From: Carnimonas nigrificans ATCC BAA-78
Lineage (GTDB): Bacteria; Pseudomonadota; Gammaproteobacteria; Pseudomonadales; Halomonadaceae
Reading direction: 5' to 3'
Assembly: GCF_000526695.1 (NCBI RefSeq)
Contig: NZ_JAGO01000016.1
Span: 110,408 to 174,407 of the forward strand
DNA length: 64,000 nucleotides
The notes beneath the pieces are model-generated. The model was given only the letters and a program-made list of their open reading frames with translations. It was not told where the DNA came from and searched no databases. The position numbers and the translations under genes are program-made. Positions 1 to 8,520 of this stretch are shown here, piece by piece. Numbering within the stretch: position 1 is the first letter of the stretch; every line of letters starts with the position of its first letter.

Positions 1-1
1 C

Positions 2-961
2 TTCGAAAACGGCGAGCAGCAGCTCTCGCTATTGGCAGAGTTCACCCGCGCGCGCCATCAATGGCGGGTCGAAAATGCCATTGTGTTCAAGGATATGCCC
101 GACTACGCCTTCGAACTTGATGAAGCGGGCAACCTGCTCAACGTCAAGGTAGAGCCGCGCCGCATTGCCAACCGCATGATCGAAGAGTCGATGATTATCG
201 CCAACGTTGCCTGCGCGCAGCTACTGAGCGACAAGGTCGGTCTCGGGATCTTCAACATTCATCGCGGCGTCGCGCAAGAGAAGCTCGATCAGGCACTGGC
301 GTTTCTTGCCCAGCACGAGATCGAAGCCAGCCGTGAGCAGCTCACTGATATTGCGGGCTGGCGTGAACTGCGTCAGCGCCTCGATCAGCGCGAAGATGAT
401 CCGTGGTTTGAAGCGCGCCTGCGTCGTCTTCAGGGCTATACGGTGATGGAAACGACCCCTGGCCCCCATTTCGGCATGGGTCTGGCAGCTTACGCTACCT
501 GGACATCGCCGATCCGCAAATATGGCGATATGGTCAACCACCGTTTAATCAAGGCTCTGCTGCTGGATCGCCAGCACCCCTTGAACGATACCGATGCGCT
601 GACCGCACACCTCTCCGATCGTCGCCGCCTGAATCGCATGGCTGAGCGTGATGTCAAGGATTGGCTCTATGTTCGCTACCTGACACCGGCGGTGGAAGCA
701 GCGACATCCTTCGCTGGCGATGTGGTGGATATTCGTCGCGGCGGTATGCGTGTGCGCCTGACGGAGAACGGTGCATCGGCGTTCATTCCCGCCTCCTTCC
801 TGCATTCTGATCGCAGCGCGCTGGCCATCGACGACAAGGAAGGCACCATCGCCATTCAGGGCGAACAGCGCTACCGTCTGGGCGATAGCGTCAAGGTGGT
901 ACTGGTGGAAGCGCGTGAAGATACGCGTTCACTGATTGCACGACCTGCCAACGCCGAGTAG
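2..961 (+). CDS. rnb: Exoribonuclease II (RNB family), 3' part of gene
   Basis: The frame is open at the left edge, so only about the last 319 residues are present; E. coli RNase II is about 644. RNase II degrades single-stranded RNA processively from the 3' end in mRNA turnover. The fragment holds the C-terminal half of the RNB catalytic domain, including the family block TSPIRKYGDMVNHRL near 505-550. An S1-like RNA-binding domain follows (about 700-950, starting around SFAGDVVDIRRGGMRVRL). RNase R is the main alternative. The short tail after the S1 domain, without a long basic extension, favours RNase II. The catalytic aspartates upstream are outside the window. A hairpin follows the stop, so the gene probably ends its transcription unit. 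Confidence 0.85.
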   Translation, partial: FENGEQQLSLLAEFTRARHQWRVENAIVFKDMPDYAFELDEAGNLLNVKVEPRRIANRMIEESMIIANVACAQLLSDKVGLGIFNIHRGVAQEKLDQALAFLAQHEIEASREQLTDIAGWRELRQRLDQREDDPWFEARLRRLQGYTVMETTPGPHFGMGLAAYATWTSPIRKYGDMVNHRLIKALLLDRQHPLNDTDALTAHLSDRRRLNRMAERDVKDWLYVRYLTPAVEAATSFAGDVVDIRRGGMRVRLTENGASAFIPASFLHSDRSALAIDDKEGTIAIQGEQRYRLGDSVKVVLVEAREDTRSLIARPANAE

Positions 962-972
962 CGTTAGCCAGC

Positions 973-1004
973 AAGGGCGCTTTCCTGCATGGGAAGGCGC
1001 CCTT
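973..1004 (+). terminator. Hairpin after rnb, possible terminator
   Basis: Arms AAGGGCGC and GCGCCCTT, extended by TTCC/GGAA, form a strong stem 12 bases after the rnb stop. There is no clear U-tract, so termination by this hairpin alone is uncertain. Confidence 0.5.
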
Positions 1005-1027
1005 CGTGTATCACATGAAATGCCAAT

Positions 1028-1056
1028 CTGACGGCAGCTAAATCTCTCTATATAAT
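1028..1056 (+). promoter_or_regulatory. Predicted sigma-70 promoter for the glycosyltransferase operon
   Basis: A -35-like CTGACG (1028-1033) and a perfect TATAAT (1051-1056) are 17 bases apart. They sit about 115 bases upstream of the chosen start of the glycosyltransferase gene. Prediction from consensus only. Confidence 0.5.
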
Positions 1057-1171
1057 TGGCTGCCGTCAAATTGACACCGTTATATGAATACCGCACTCGC
1101 CGCCCGCTGTGGCGTCGAGGCAACAAGACGCGGCACGCATTCCGAGCGTGCCCACAGGAGGTAGCGGCAAC

Positions 1172-2305
1172 GTGCATATTGCCGATGTGACCATGTTTTA
1201 CGCGCCGTCCAGCGGCGGTGTGCGTACCTATCTGGACGCCAAGCGCCAACGGCTCAAACAGCTGGAAGGCGTGCGGCACACCCTGATGGTCCCCCTTACC
1301 GAAGGTGCAGACCCCTCACCGTCCGATGACGTTATTCGCGTACCCTCCGCGCCACTGCCTTTCAGCAATGGTTATCGCTTTCCGCTACGCCGTGGGCCGT
1401 GGATCGAGCGTCTGGTGAACCTGCGCCCTTCGCTCATCGAGGCAGCCGATCCCTATGTGACCGGCTGGGCCTGTCTGGACGCGGGGCGCAAGCTGGATGT
1501 GCCAGTCATTGGTTTTTACCACTCCGACCTGCCCGAGATGATCGGCAGCCGTTTCGGCAACTTCACGCGGCGCAAGCTCCAGCGCTATGTGAATAACCTC
1601 TATAACCGCTTTGAGCGCGTACTGGCCCCCAGCCGGGTGATGGCAGAAACCCTCTCCGATATGGGAGTGCGGAATGTGCATGTGCAGCCACTGGGGGTGG
1701 ATTCCACGCTGTACTGCCCCAGCAAGCGTGATCCGCGCATACGTGAAGCCCTGCAACTGCCCTCTGAAACCCGGCTGCTGATTTTTGCCGGACGCGGTTC
1801 GCATGAAAAGAACCTGCCGGTACTGCTCGACACCATGCGCCATCTCGGCAGCGGCTATCATCTGCTGATGATCGGCTCCAACATGCCAGCGCAAGTGCCC
1901 GACAATGTGTCGGTCATCAACCACTTCGTATCGCAGGAAGATCTGGCGCGCTACTTCGCCAGTGCCGATGCCCTGCTTCACGCAGGCACCAACGAAACCT
2001 TCGGGCTGATTGTGCTGGAAGCGATGGCCAGCGGCCTGCCTGTGGTGGTTGCACGAGCGGGTGCGCTACAGGAAAACGTTACCGAGCAATTCGGCAGGCT
2101 CAGCCGCCCCCATGATGCCACCGACATGGCGGCTGCCGTCAGTGATCTTTTTGCCCACGATGTCGCTGAACTTGGCCGCCAGGCCCGCCTTGAAGTTGAG
2201 CGCCGCCACGACTGGTCGGCGGTGGTCGATAGCGTGATGCAGCAATACCGTAATGCACTGGGCATCAGCGAAGTGCAGCCCATGCCAGAGGTCTACAGCT
2301 CATGA
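1172..2305 (+). CDS. Glycosyltransferase family 4 (GT-B fold)
   Basis: Predicted 377-residue cytoplasmic retaining glycosyltransferase that transfers a sugar from a nucleotide donor to a lipid or glycan acceptor. The N-terminal half has the glycine-rich SGGVRTYL loop typical of GT4 enzymes. The C-terminal donor-binding domain carries the EX7E motif at about residues 275-283 (NETFGLIVLEAMASGLPVV). I chose the GTG at 1172 because a perfect AGGAGG (1156-1161) lies 10 bases upstream; an in-frame GTG at 1109 has no such site. The stop overlaps the next start by 4 bases (ATGA), so translation is probably coupled. With the deacetylase and flippase-like protein downstream it probably makes and processes a glycolipid or envelope glycan. 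Donor and acceptor cannot be read from sequence. Confidence 0.85.
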   Translation: MHIADVTMFYAPSSGGVRTYLDAKRQRLKQLEGVRHTLMVPLTEGADPSPSDDVIRVPSAPLPFSNGYRFPLRRGPWIERLVNLRPSLIEAADPYVTGWACLDAGRKLDVPVIGFYHSDLPEMIGSRFGNFTRRKLQRYVNNLYNRFERVLAPSRVMAETLSDMGVRNVHVQPLGVDSTLYCPSKRDPRIREALQLPSETRLLIFAGRGSHEKNLPVLLDTMRHLGSGYHLLMIGSNMPAQVPDNVSVINHFVSQEDLARYFASADALLHAGTNETFGLIVLEAMASGLPVVVARAGALQENVTEQFGRLSRPHDATDMAAAVSDLFAHDVAELGRQARLEVERRHDWSAVVDSVMQQYRNALGISEVQPMPEVYSS

Positions 2306-3072
2306 GCACACCCTCTTCCGAGCAATCATTTATCGTGGCCCTCCACGATATCGCCCCGCAAACCTGGCAGGATTACCGCCCCTTTGTGGAGCGCATGGAT
2401 GCGCTTGGCAATGTGCGCATGAGCTGGCTGGTGGTGCCCGACTTCCATCACCAAAGCGCGACATTTGAAGACCCCGCCTTCCTCAATATGCTGGAGAGCC
2501 GTCTTGCCAAGGGCGATGAGCTAGTGCTGCATGGCTACTATCATTGCGACGACGCTCCAGCGCCCAAAACCCTGCGCGACTATTACATGCGCAGGCTCTA
2601 CACCTATGAAGGCGAGTTTTACCCCATCGACGAGCAGCAGGCGCGCGAGCGACTGGAGCGCGGAATCGAGCTATTTGCACAGCGTGGCTGGCCGCTTGAT
2701 GGGTTCGTTGCCCCCGCCTGGCTGATGGGTGAAGGCACACGCAATGCGTTGAAGCACCTGCCGTTTCGTTACACCAGCGACCCTGGCCACTTCTATGAGC
2801 TGCCGTCGTTTACCGCCCACCGCGTACCGACGCTGGTATGGAGCGCTCGCGCTGCCTGGCGTCGCGCCATGTCGAAAGTCGTCAATGATGTCTCGAAATG
2901 GCAGTACCGCCACCTTCCTACCATACGCATGGGTCTGCACCCCATTGATATGCGGTTTGATTCGTCGCGCACTTACTGGCATCGCTGCATCGAGCAGTTG
3001 CTCGATCAGGGCTATCGCAGTGAAACCAAACGCGACTGGTTCGATCGGTGCATAGGCGCACGCACGGTATGA
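2302..3072 (+). CDS. DUF2334 polysaccharide-deacetylase-like protein
   Basis: 256 residues with a carbohydrate-esterase-4/NodB-like barrel of the DUF2334 type. The opening strand FIVALHDIAP carries the His-Asp pair used for metal binding in this superfamily, and an HGYYHCDD block near residue 78 looks like the second metal motif. There is no signal peptide, so the enzyme is probably cytoplasmic. That fits action on a lipid-linked sugar made by the overlapping upstream glycosyltransferase. Family members are predicted to remove acetyl groups from sugars, but the substrate here is unknown. The gene is the middle member of a three-gene operon. Confidence 0.8.
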   Translation: MSTPSSEQSFIVALHDIAPQTWQDYRPFVERMDALGNVRMSWLVVPDFHHQSATFEDPAFLNMLESRLAKGDELVLHGYYHCDDAPAPKTLRDYYMRRLYTYEGEFYPIDEQQARERLERGIELFAQRGWPLDGFVAPAWLMGEGTRNALKHLPFRYTSDPGHFYELPSFTAHRVPTLVWSARAAWRRAMSKVVNDVSKWQYRHLPTIRMGLHPIDMRFDSSRTYWHRCIEQLLDQGYRSETKRDWFDRCIGARTV

Positions 3073-3144
3073 TGACGGTCGCGAATAACATCGCCTTCAC
3101 CCCATGTTTTGGCTATACCGTTTTTAATCGCAAATAGGATCTGC

Positions 3145-4182
3145 ATGCATCGCACACTTTGGCTGCTGCTCGCTGGGTTAGTGCTGGTTATCAGCATTCC
3201 GCTGATACTTGGTGGCGGCCAGCTTTGGCATGAGCTTGTAAACTTCCCGCCCGGCATGCTGGTACTGATGATCGCGATGATCTTCGTCTGTTGGTTCCTG
3301 AATGCCGCCAAGCTCAAGGTACTGCTGGCGGGTCGTTCGGGGCATCTGACCCACCGCGAAGCGATGGGCGTGGTGATGGCGACCGAGTTCGCGATCTGCG
3401 CCACACCGGGCGGTGCCGGTGGGCCGCTGACGCTGATTGCGCTGATGAAGCAGCGCGGCATGCGTCCTGCGCAGACCACCGCAGTGTTTGCCGTCGATCA
3501 GATGATTGATCTGCTGTTCTTTTTCACCTCGATGACCGCGATGCTGATCTATATCACCATTCGTGCCATCAATGTGGAATTTGGCTGGATGCTGGGGATG
3601 CCGGTGATCCTGATGGCGACAGGGCTGACGCTGCTGGTGCTGCTGGGGCGTTACCAGACCAAGGTCATTCGCGGCGTGGCCTGGCTATTGCAGCGACTGA
3701 AATTGCGTGAGGATCGCCGCCGTCGCCTGCTTCGCCGATTGCTGGTATTCCGTGATGCGCTGGCAGAGACCCTACGGATGCCCCGCCATCTGCTGCTGTC
3801 GGCATTCTTCTTTGGAGTGCTGCACTGGATCGTGCGCTACAGCGTGCTCTACTTCACGCTGGTGGGATTGGGCAAACCGCTGGATTGGGGCTGGACCTTT
3901 CTGGTGCAAATGCTGTCGATGGCCGCAGGGCAGCTCACCCTGCTGCCCGGTGGCGCTGGCGGTGCCGAGCTGAGTTCACTGGCGATGCTGTCACCGCTGG
4001 TGGGCCAGCACGTTGCTGCCGCCGCGATTCTGATCTGGCGCGCGGTCACCTACTACTTCTATTTGATCGCGGGCGCGCCGGTCTTTTTGATGCTGGCAGG
4101 CAAGCCGTTGATTCATCGCGTATTCAAGTTCGGCAAGAACAAACAGGCGGAAGAAGAAGGGCCGCTGGAAGAGCAGCGCTAG
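3145..4182 (+). CDS. Flippase-like integral membrane protein (LPG synthase TM / YbhN family)
   Basis: 345 residues, about eight hydrophobic segments and no soluble catalytic domain. The hydrophobic core with GGAGGPLTLIALM and LLPGGAGGAE matches the UPF0104 family, related to the membrane half of lysyl-phosphatidylglycerol synthase (MprF). MprF-type proteins flip modified lipids; stand-alone members often sit beside glycosyltransferases. Start taken at ATG 3145, with AGGA six bases upstream, rather than TTG 3109. The C-terminus is charged (KFGKNKQAEEEGPLEEQR) and cytoplasmic. Context suggests export of the product of the two upstream genes; this is inference. Confidence 0.75.
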   Translation: MHRTLWLLLAGLVLVISIPLILGGGQLWHELVNFPPGMLVLMIAMIFVCWFLNAAKLKVLLAGRSGHLTHREAMGVVMATEFAICATPGGAGGPLTLIALMKQRGMRPAQTTAVFAVDQMIDLLFFFTSMTAMLIYITIRAINVEFGWMLGMPVILMATGLTLLVLLGRYQTKVIRGVAWLLQRLKLREDRRRRLLRRLLVFRDALAETLRMPRHLLLSAFFFGVLHWIVRYSVLYFTLVGLGKPLDWGWTFLVQMLSMAAGQLTLLPGGAGGAELSSLAMLSPLVGQHVAAAAILIWRAVTYYFYLIAGAPVFLMLAGKPLIHRVFKFGKNKQAEEEGPLEEQR

Positions 4183-4229
4183 CTACTGTCAGACGGCAGC
4201 CGCACCGCATGCAGGTGCGAGGGCACAGC

Positions 4230-4535
4230 TTACTTGCCCACCCTCAGCACCTCTTCCAGCCACTGCCGCCCCTCCACCACCGCCAGCTTGTCACTCCGCG
4301 CAAGCTGCTTGAACGCATACTCACGCTTAAGCGCCGTTGAGCGATCTCCTACCCGGGTTGAAAAGCGCAGCGTTAGCGGCCCCTTGCCACGCAGCGCACG
4401 AGCACCACGCTTGCCTGCGCAATGCTCGCCAAAACGCCGCTCAACATCAGTAGTGATACCGGTATAAAGCCGACCGGCGGCGGTTTCTACCACGTATAAC
4501 CACCACTCACCGGTCGCGGCGACGCCTTCAGACAT
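4230..4535 (-). CDS. GIY-YIG nuclease-domain protein (YhbQ-like)
   Basis: Compact 101-residue protein made of one GIY-YIG domain. The two strand motifs are [17 protein letters not shown], followed by the arginine of VERRF and the glutamate of KREYAFKQL at the expected catalytic positions. Proteins of this UPF0213/YhbQ size are common in proteobacteria; the E. coli homologue has been linked to nicking of damaged DNA, but the role remains poorly defined. The chosen ATG gives the usual family length. Its start lies inside the last codons of rpe (8-base overlap), so the two genes are probably translationally coupled. It converges with the flippase-like gene, with only 47 bases between. Confidence 0.8.
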   Translation of the reverse strand: MSEGVAATGEWWLYVVETAAGRLYTGITTDVERRFGEHCAGKRGARALRGKGPLTLRFSTRVGDRSTALKREYAFKQLARSDKLAVVEGRQWLEEVLRVGK

Positions 4536-5235
4536 TCGCCAGTTTGGCCTTAAGCTCACCGATGATGGTATCATAACCGTGGGCATCAGCGTCTGAATGC
4601 GCACCAAAGATAGCGGAACCGGCCACAAAGGTATCGGCGCCTGCCGCTGCAATATCGGCGATGTTATCGAGTTTTACCCCGCCATCCACTTCGATATGAA
4701 TCTTCCTGCCGCTGCGCTCCACGATTTCCTTTGTCTGCTTCAGCTTGTTCAACATCTCAGGAATAAACGCCTGACCGCCAAAGCCGGGGTTAACACTCAT
4801 AATCAAGATCATGTCGATTTTATCGAGCACGTAGTCAAGATAGTGCAGCGGCGTTGCAGGATTGAAGACCAGCCCCGCCGTCAGGCCGCTCTCCTTGATG
4901 AGCTGGAGAGAACGGTCGATGTGCTTGGTTGCTTCTGGATGAAAGCTGATATGGCTGGCCCCCGCGTCGATAAAGGCTTCGATCAGACCATCCACCGGAC
5001 TGACCATCAAATGCACGTCGATAGGCAGCTCAACTCCTGTGCGCTCCATGTGCTTTTTAAGCGCCGCACACACGGAAGGCCCGATGGTCAGATTAGGAAC
5101 ATAGTGGTTATCCATCACATCGAAATGGATAAGATCAGCCCCACTGTTGATTACCGCTTCGACTTCATCTCCAAGCCGTGCGAAATCGGCCGACAGAATG
5201 GAAGGAGCAATACGATAGGAAGTAGATGCGGCCAT
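4528..5235 (-). CDS. rpe: Ribulose-phosphate 3-epimerase
   Basis: 235-residue TIM-barrel enzyme interconverting ribulose 5-phosphate and xylulose 5-phosphate in the pentose phosphate pathway. Diagnostic blocks are present: [14 protein letters not shown] at the N-terminus, [17 protein letters not shown] with the metal-binding His and Asp, [13 protein letters not shown], and EVDGGV near the phosphate site. Start chosen at 5235, where TCGGAGG precedes the ATG by about six bases; the upstream reading frame is not protein-like. The gene overlaps the start of the GIY-YIG gene. In many relatives rpe sits beside gph and trpE; that linkage is absent here. Confidence 0.96.
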   Translation of the reverse strand: MAASTSYRIAPSILSADFARLGDEVEAVINSGADLIHFDVMDNHYVPNLTIGPSVCAALKKHMERTGVELPIDVHLMVSPVDGLIEAFIDAGASHISFHPEATKHIDRSLQLIKESGLTAGLVFNPATPLHYLDYVLDKIDMILIMSVNPGFGGQAFIPEMLNKLKQTKEIVERSGRKIHIEVDGGVKLDNIADIAAAGADTFVAGSAIFGAHSDADAHGYDTIIGELKAKLANV

Positions 5236-5326
5236 CAGAGCCTCCGAGTTGGGTTGTTGAATCGCTGAATAAGCAGGAAGCTGCTGATCGACATCAGCGC
5301 CTCCACACTTCCGCCAGTTTACTGGA

Positions 5327-6295
5327 TCAGGCGCTGCCGCGCTCGCCCAGTACGTTCTGTTCAAGCCAATAGCGACGCTCTTCGACACTGCAATCAATGC
5401 CACAGCACCAGTAGAGCTTTCCAAGCGCCGCCTCACGAGTCATCCTGCCAGCGCCGATAACGCCTGCCCTGACAAGCCGGGAGCCTGCCGCATAGGTATC
5501 AAGCACCACGTTGCCCTGTGCACATTGTGAAATTGCCAGCAGCAGCGCACCACGCTCCGCTGCTCGCTCGAAGGCAGCCATCAGGGCTTCATCCTCGCTG
5601 GGCGCAGTACCACTGCCGTAGCACTCAATAACCAGGCCATCCACCGTATTCAGCAGCGGCTCGACGCAGGCCACCTGAATGCCGGGAAACAGCGTCAGTG
5701 TCGCGACCTGCGGTGTTGAACCAGCATCAGGCAGTTCGGGCAGATCACGGCCCCGACGCGATACCGCCTCTTCCCGAGCAGGCAGGAAGGCGTGACGACC
5801 GGCACTTTTCACCTTGCAGCAGTTCCAGCCCGGCATGCGCCTGCCATGGAAAAACACCTCAACGGCTGGCTCGGCCATCTGCTCGACAGCGGCGAGCGCA
5901 CCAAAGAAGTTCTCCCAGGCGTCACTTCGGGGTGCCCCCGCAGGCAGCATGGCACCTGTTATCACCACGGGAATCTTCAGCGTTGCCAGCAGAAAGGCCA
6001 GTGCACCCGCGGTATACGCCAGCGTATCGGTGCCGTGCAGTATCACGATCCCTGCCGCCCCCTGCTGCTGCGCCTCGCGACACTCCTGCGCCAACCGCTG
6101 CCACTGGTGCTGGGTCATGTTGGCGCTATCAATCAGCGGCACCAGCTCTTTCAGTTGCCAGTCAGGCAGCCTGTCGCTATCGCTGCGCTGCGCCTGTGCC
6201 GTGTGCGCCAAGGCTGCGAATCCCGAAGCGGGCACTAGCCCATCGGCGCTCGGCTGCATCCCGATGGTGCCGCCCGTATAGAGAATATGAATCAT
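5327..6295 (-). CDS. ansA: Type I (cytoplasmic) L-asparaginase
   Basis: 322 residues, close to E. coli AnsA (338). It hydrolyses asparagine to aspartate and ammonia. The two family signatures are visible: YTGGTIGM with the nucleophilic threonine T10, and HGTDT at about residues 87-91. There is no signal peptide, which separates it from the periplasmic type II enzyme. The upstream gene on the same strand is aspA, which turns aspartate into fumarate, so the pair forms an Asn-to-fumarate route. The ATG at 6295 is the only sensible in-frame start. A strong Shine-Dalgarno lies farther upstream and serves a tiny leader frame that ends on this start. Confidence 0.93.
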   Translation of the reverse strand: MIHILYTGGTIGMQPSADGLVPASGFAALAHTAQAQRSDSDRLPDWQLKELVPLIDSANMTQHQWQRLAQECREAQQQGAAGIVILHGTDTLAYTAGALAFLLATLKIPVVITGAMLPAGAPRSDAWENFFGALAAVEQMAEPAVEVFFHGRRMPGWNCCKVKSAGRHAFLPAREEAVSRRGRDLPELPDAGSTPQVATLTLFPGIQVACVEPLLNTVDGLVIECYGSGTAPSEDEALMAAFERAAERGALLLAISQCAQGNVVLDTYAAGSRLVRAGVIGAGRMTREAALGKLYWCCGIDCSVEERRYWLEQNVLGERGSA

Positions 6296-6326
6296 GGGAA
6301 CTGCCTTGTCATAAACATCGCCTCCT
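6292..6326 (-). promoter_or_regulatory. Leader mini-ORF and Shine-Dalgarno in front of ansA
   Basis: A perfect AGGAGG (complement of 6321-6326) is eight bases from an ATG at 6312 that reads MTRQFP and stops at TGA. That TGA overlaps the ansA ATG (ATGA, 6292-6295). The ansA start itself has only a weak AAGG. This arrangement suggests that ribosomes load on the mini-ORF and reinitiate at ansA. A second out-of-phase-spaced ATG (6318) in the same leader frame is too close to the SD. Seen directly; coupling is inference. Confidence 0.45.
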
Positions 6327-6523
6327 GTCGCCTCCACCATCCAGGCCGTGCCCTCAAAACGGAAGGTGGTGACAAGAAAACAAAGAAATAGCCGCCTTCC
6401 CAACACCGCGACAGCGTTATTGAAAAGCGCGCGTAGTGTAACGCACAAAGTCACGGCGAGCGCCGCGATTGGCAAGCATTTCAGCACGCAAGGATAGCGC
6501 TCTGCCGGTGGAGGAATATCAAA

Positions 6524-6554
6524 AACGCCCATCCGTAACTACCGGACAGGCGTT
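6524..6554 (-). terminator. Intrinsic terminator of aspA
   Basis: On the minus strand AACGCC...TCCG pairs with CGGA...GGCGTT, with G-U pairs between, and the stem is followed by TTTTTGATATT. It lies about 67 bases after the aspA stop and upstream of ansA, so ansA may need its own promoter or read-through. The rest of the 325-base aspA-ansA spacer shows only the ansA leader. Confidence 0.7.
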
Positions 6555-6620
6555 GTGTTGCGCTTATCGCCATCGTTATCCGAATGCGGGTGTTCCCATC
6601 ACGGATGAAGCAGCGGCACC

Positions 6621-8123
6621 TCAGCTTTTAGCGTGCGGATTCACCATGTTTTCAGGACTCATGATGCGGCTAAGCTGCGCTTCATCGAGCAACTGCTCCT
6701 CTTTGACCAGATCGAGCACACTGCGACTTTCATGCAGTGCACGCTTGGCAAGGCGCGTTGAATTTTCATAACCGATATAAGGGTTAAGCGCCGTTACCAG
6801 CCCCACTGAATTTTCGACCAGATGGTGGCAGTGCTCGACATTGGCGGTAATGCCATCAATGCAGCTGGTGCGCAGCATCTCCATGGCGCGGCCTAATAAG
6901 CGCACGGAATCGAACATCTTGTAGGCGATCAAAGGCTCCATGACATTGAGCTGAAGCTGCCCCGCTTCGGCGGCCATGGTGATCGCCGTATCGTTCCCGA
7001 CCACTTCAAACGCGACCTGATTGACCGCCTCGGGGATCACCGGATTCACCTTGCCGGGCATAATCGAACTGCCCGGCTGGCGCGCTGGCAGATTGATCTC
7101 ATTGATGCCGGTGCGAGGGCCGCTTGAGAGCAGACGCAGGTCGTTGCAGATTTTCGACAGCTTCACCGCCAGACGCTTCAACGAGCCAGAGAACAGCACG
7201 AAAGCGCCCATGTCCCAGGTCGCTTCAATCAGATCGGCTGCCGGTACTACCGGCTGTTGGCTGATGCGTGCCAGCGCTTCAACGGCCAGCTTCTGGTAGC
7301 CGTCGGAGGCGTTGATGCCGGTGCCGATAGCGGTGCCGCCCAAATTCACTTCAACGAACAGTTCAGGCACCTGGCGCTTCATCCGTCCAAGGTCTTCGCG
7401 CAGCGTGGTGGCAAAGGCGTGGAACTCCTGCCCCAGCGTCATCGGCACCGCATCCTGTAGCTGGGTGCGGCCCATTTTGACCACACCGGCAAACTCCTCG
7501 CCTTTAGCGGCAAACGAATCGCTCAGCAGCTCCAGGCTCTCCCACAGCCCTTGCTGGCCCAGCAGCATCCCTAGCCGGATGGCGGTGGGGTAAGCGTCAT
7601 TGGTGGACTGCGCCATGTTGACGTGGTTGTTGGGGTGGAGATGTGTGTATTCACCCTTGGCATGGCCCAGATACTCAAGGCCGATATTGGCGATCACTTC
7701 ATTGGCGTTCATGTTGGTGGACGTACCTGCTCCCCCCTGAATCATGTCCACCACAAACTGATCGTGATAATTCCCCTCAATCAACTGCTCGCACGCATAG
7801 CGAATGGCTTCGTAGCGGCGATCATCCAGATCACCCAACTGATGATTGGCCTCAGCCGCTGCCAGCTTCACCATGCCCAGCGCCACAATAAAGCGCGGAT
7901 GGTGGGATAGCGTTACCCCCGACAGCTTGAAGTTGCGCATCGCACGCAGCGTTTGAATGCCGTAATAGACGTCCGCGGGCACATCCAGCTCCCCCAGCAA
8001 ATCGTGCTCTCGGCGAAAGTCATCCGGCCTTGCAGCCAACTGTTCACCTTCATCCAGCACCTCTGCGCCGGGCCGTGTCATTTCCTGCTGGGATTGATCG
8101 TTTACGTCTACCATGGCATCCAC
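6621..8123 (-). CDS. aspA: Aspartate ammonia-lyase (aspartase)
   Basis: 500-residue member of the fumarase/aspartase superfamily (E. coli AspA 478). It reversibly deaminates L-aspartate to fumarate and ammonia. The superfamily signature GSSIMPGKVNPVIPE is present near residues 348-362, holding the flexible SS loop with the catalytic serine. QGGAGTSTNMNANEV, near residue 130, is the other classic substrate-binding block. The first 35-40 residues (to about RREHDLLGELDVPADVYYG) are a hydrophilic extension relative to E. coli. An internal start at residue 4 is equally possible. Fumarase C is the alternative, but the linkage to asparaginase favours aspartase. Confidence 0.9.
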   Translation of the reverse strand: MDAMVDVNDQSQQEMTRPGAEVLDEGEQLAARPDDFRREHDLLGELDVPADVYYGIQTLRAMRNFKLSGVTLSHHPRFIVALGMVKLAAAEANHQLGDLDDRRYEAIRYACEQLIEGNYHDQFVVDMIQGGAGTSTNMNANEVIANIGLEYLGHAKGEYTHLHPNNHVNMAQSTNDAYPTAIRLGMLLGQQGLWESLELLSDSFAAKGEEFAGVVKMGRTQLQDAVPMTLGQEFHAFATTLREDLGRMKRQVPELFVEVNLGGTAIGTGINASDGYQKLAVEALARISQQPVVPAADLIEATWDMGAFVLFSGSLKRLAVKLSKICNDLRLLSSGPRTGINEINLPARQPGSSIMPGKVNPVIPEAVNQVAFEVVGNDTAITMAAEAGQLQLNVMEPLIAYKMFDSVRLLGRAMEMLRTSCIDGITANVEHCHHLVENSVGLVTALNPYIGYENSTRLAKRALHESRSVLDLVKEEQLLDEAQLSRIMSPENMVNPHAKS

Positions 8124-8430
8124 TTTCTTGTTGGGAAGGATAACCGCTGCTAAAAGCGGTCATAAATGAGTCACCAGCGAGGGTAACGCCGGGCTGACAG
8201 CCATGCCTAATGCAGGATTGGGTTACGTTATGCACAACCGGCATCGCCACATGCAGCGAGTCGTTCCAGCGAGTTCGTCGTCATCACTGCACGGCGCTAC
8301 GCCCCGCCCGCTGCGACCTCTCTCATCTACCTGCCCACGCGAAGGCCCACAGAAAACAATGCGCAGCGCGGCGGTTAATCCTTCCATGGGTTGCCCGCGC
8401 AAGAAATGTGTTCAGACTATGTTCAGCCAC
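8124..8430. other. Non-coding spacer upstream of aspA
   Basis: About 300 bases between aspA and the terminator of the SH3-domain gene, without a convincing gene. The only structure seen is a small hairpin in the aspA 5' leader, ACCGCT/AGCGGT at 8143-8160. No clear -35/-10 pair was identified, although the aspA promoter should lie here. Confidence 0.4.
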
Positions 8431-8462
8431 AAAAAAAGCGCCTACCCAACGGCAGACGCTTT
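8431..8462 (-). terminator. Intrinsic terminator of the SH3-domain gene
   Basis: On the minus strand AGCGTCTGCC pairs with GGTAGGCGCT (10 bp including two G-U pairs) around a GTTG loop, followed directly by a run of seven T. Confidence 0.85.
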
Positions 8463-8520
8463 GACCGGCAAGGTCAAGAGGAGAATAGCCCCTCTTCCCG
8501 CCAGAAGAGAGAGTGCTGGC

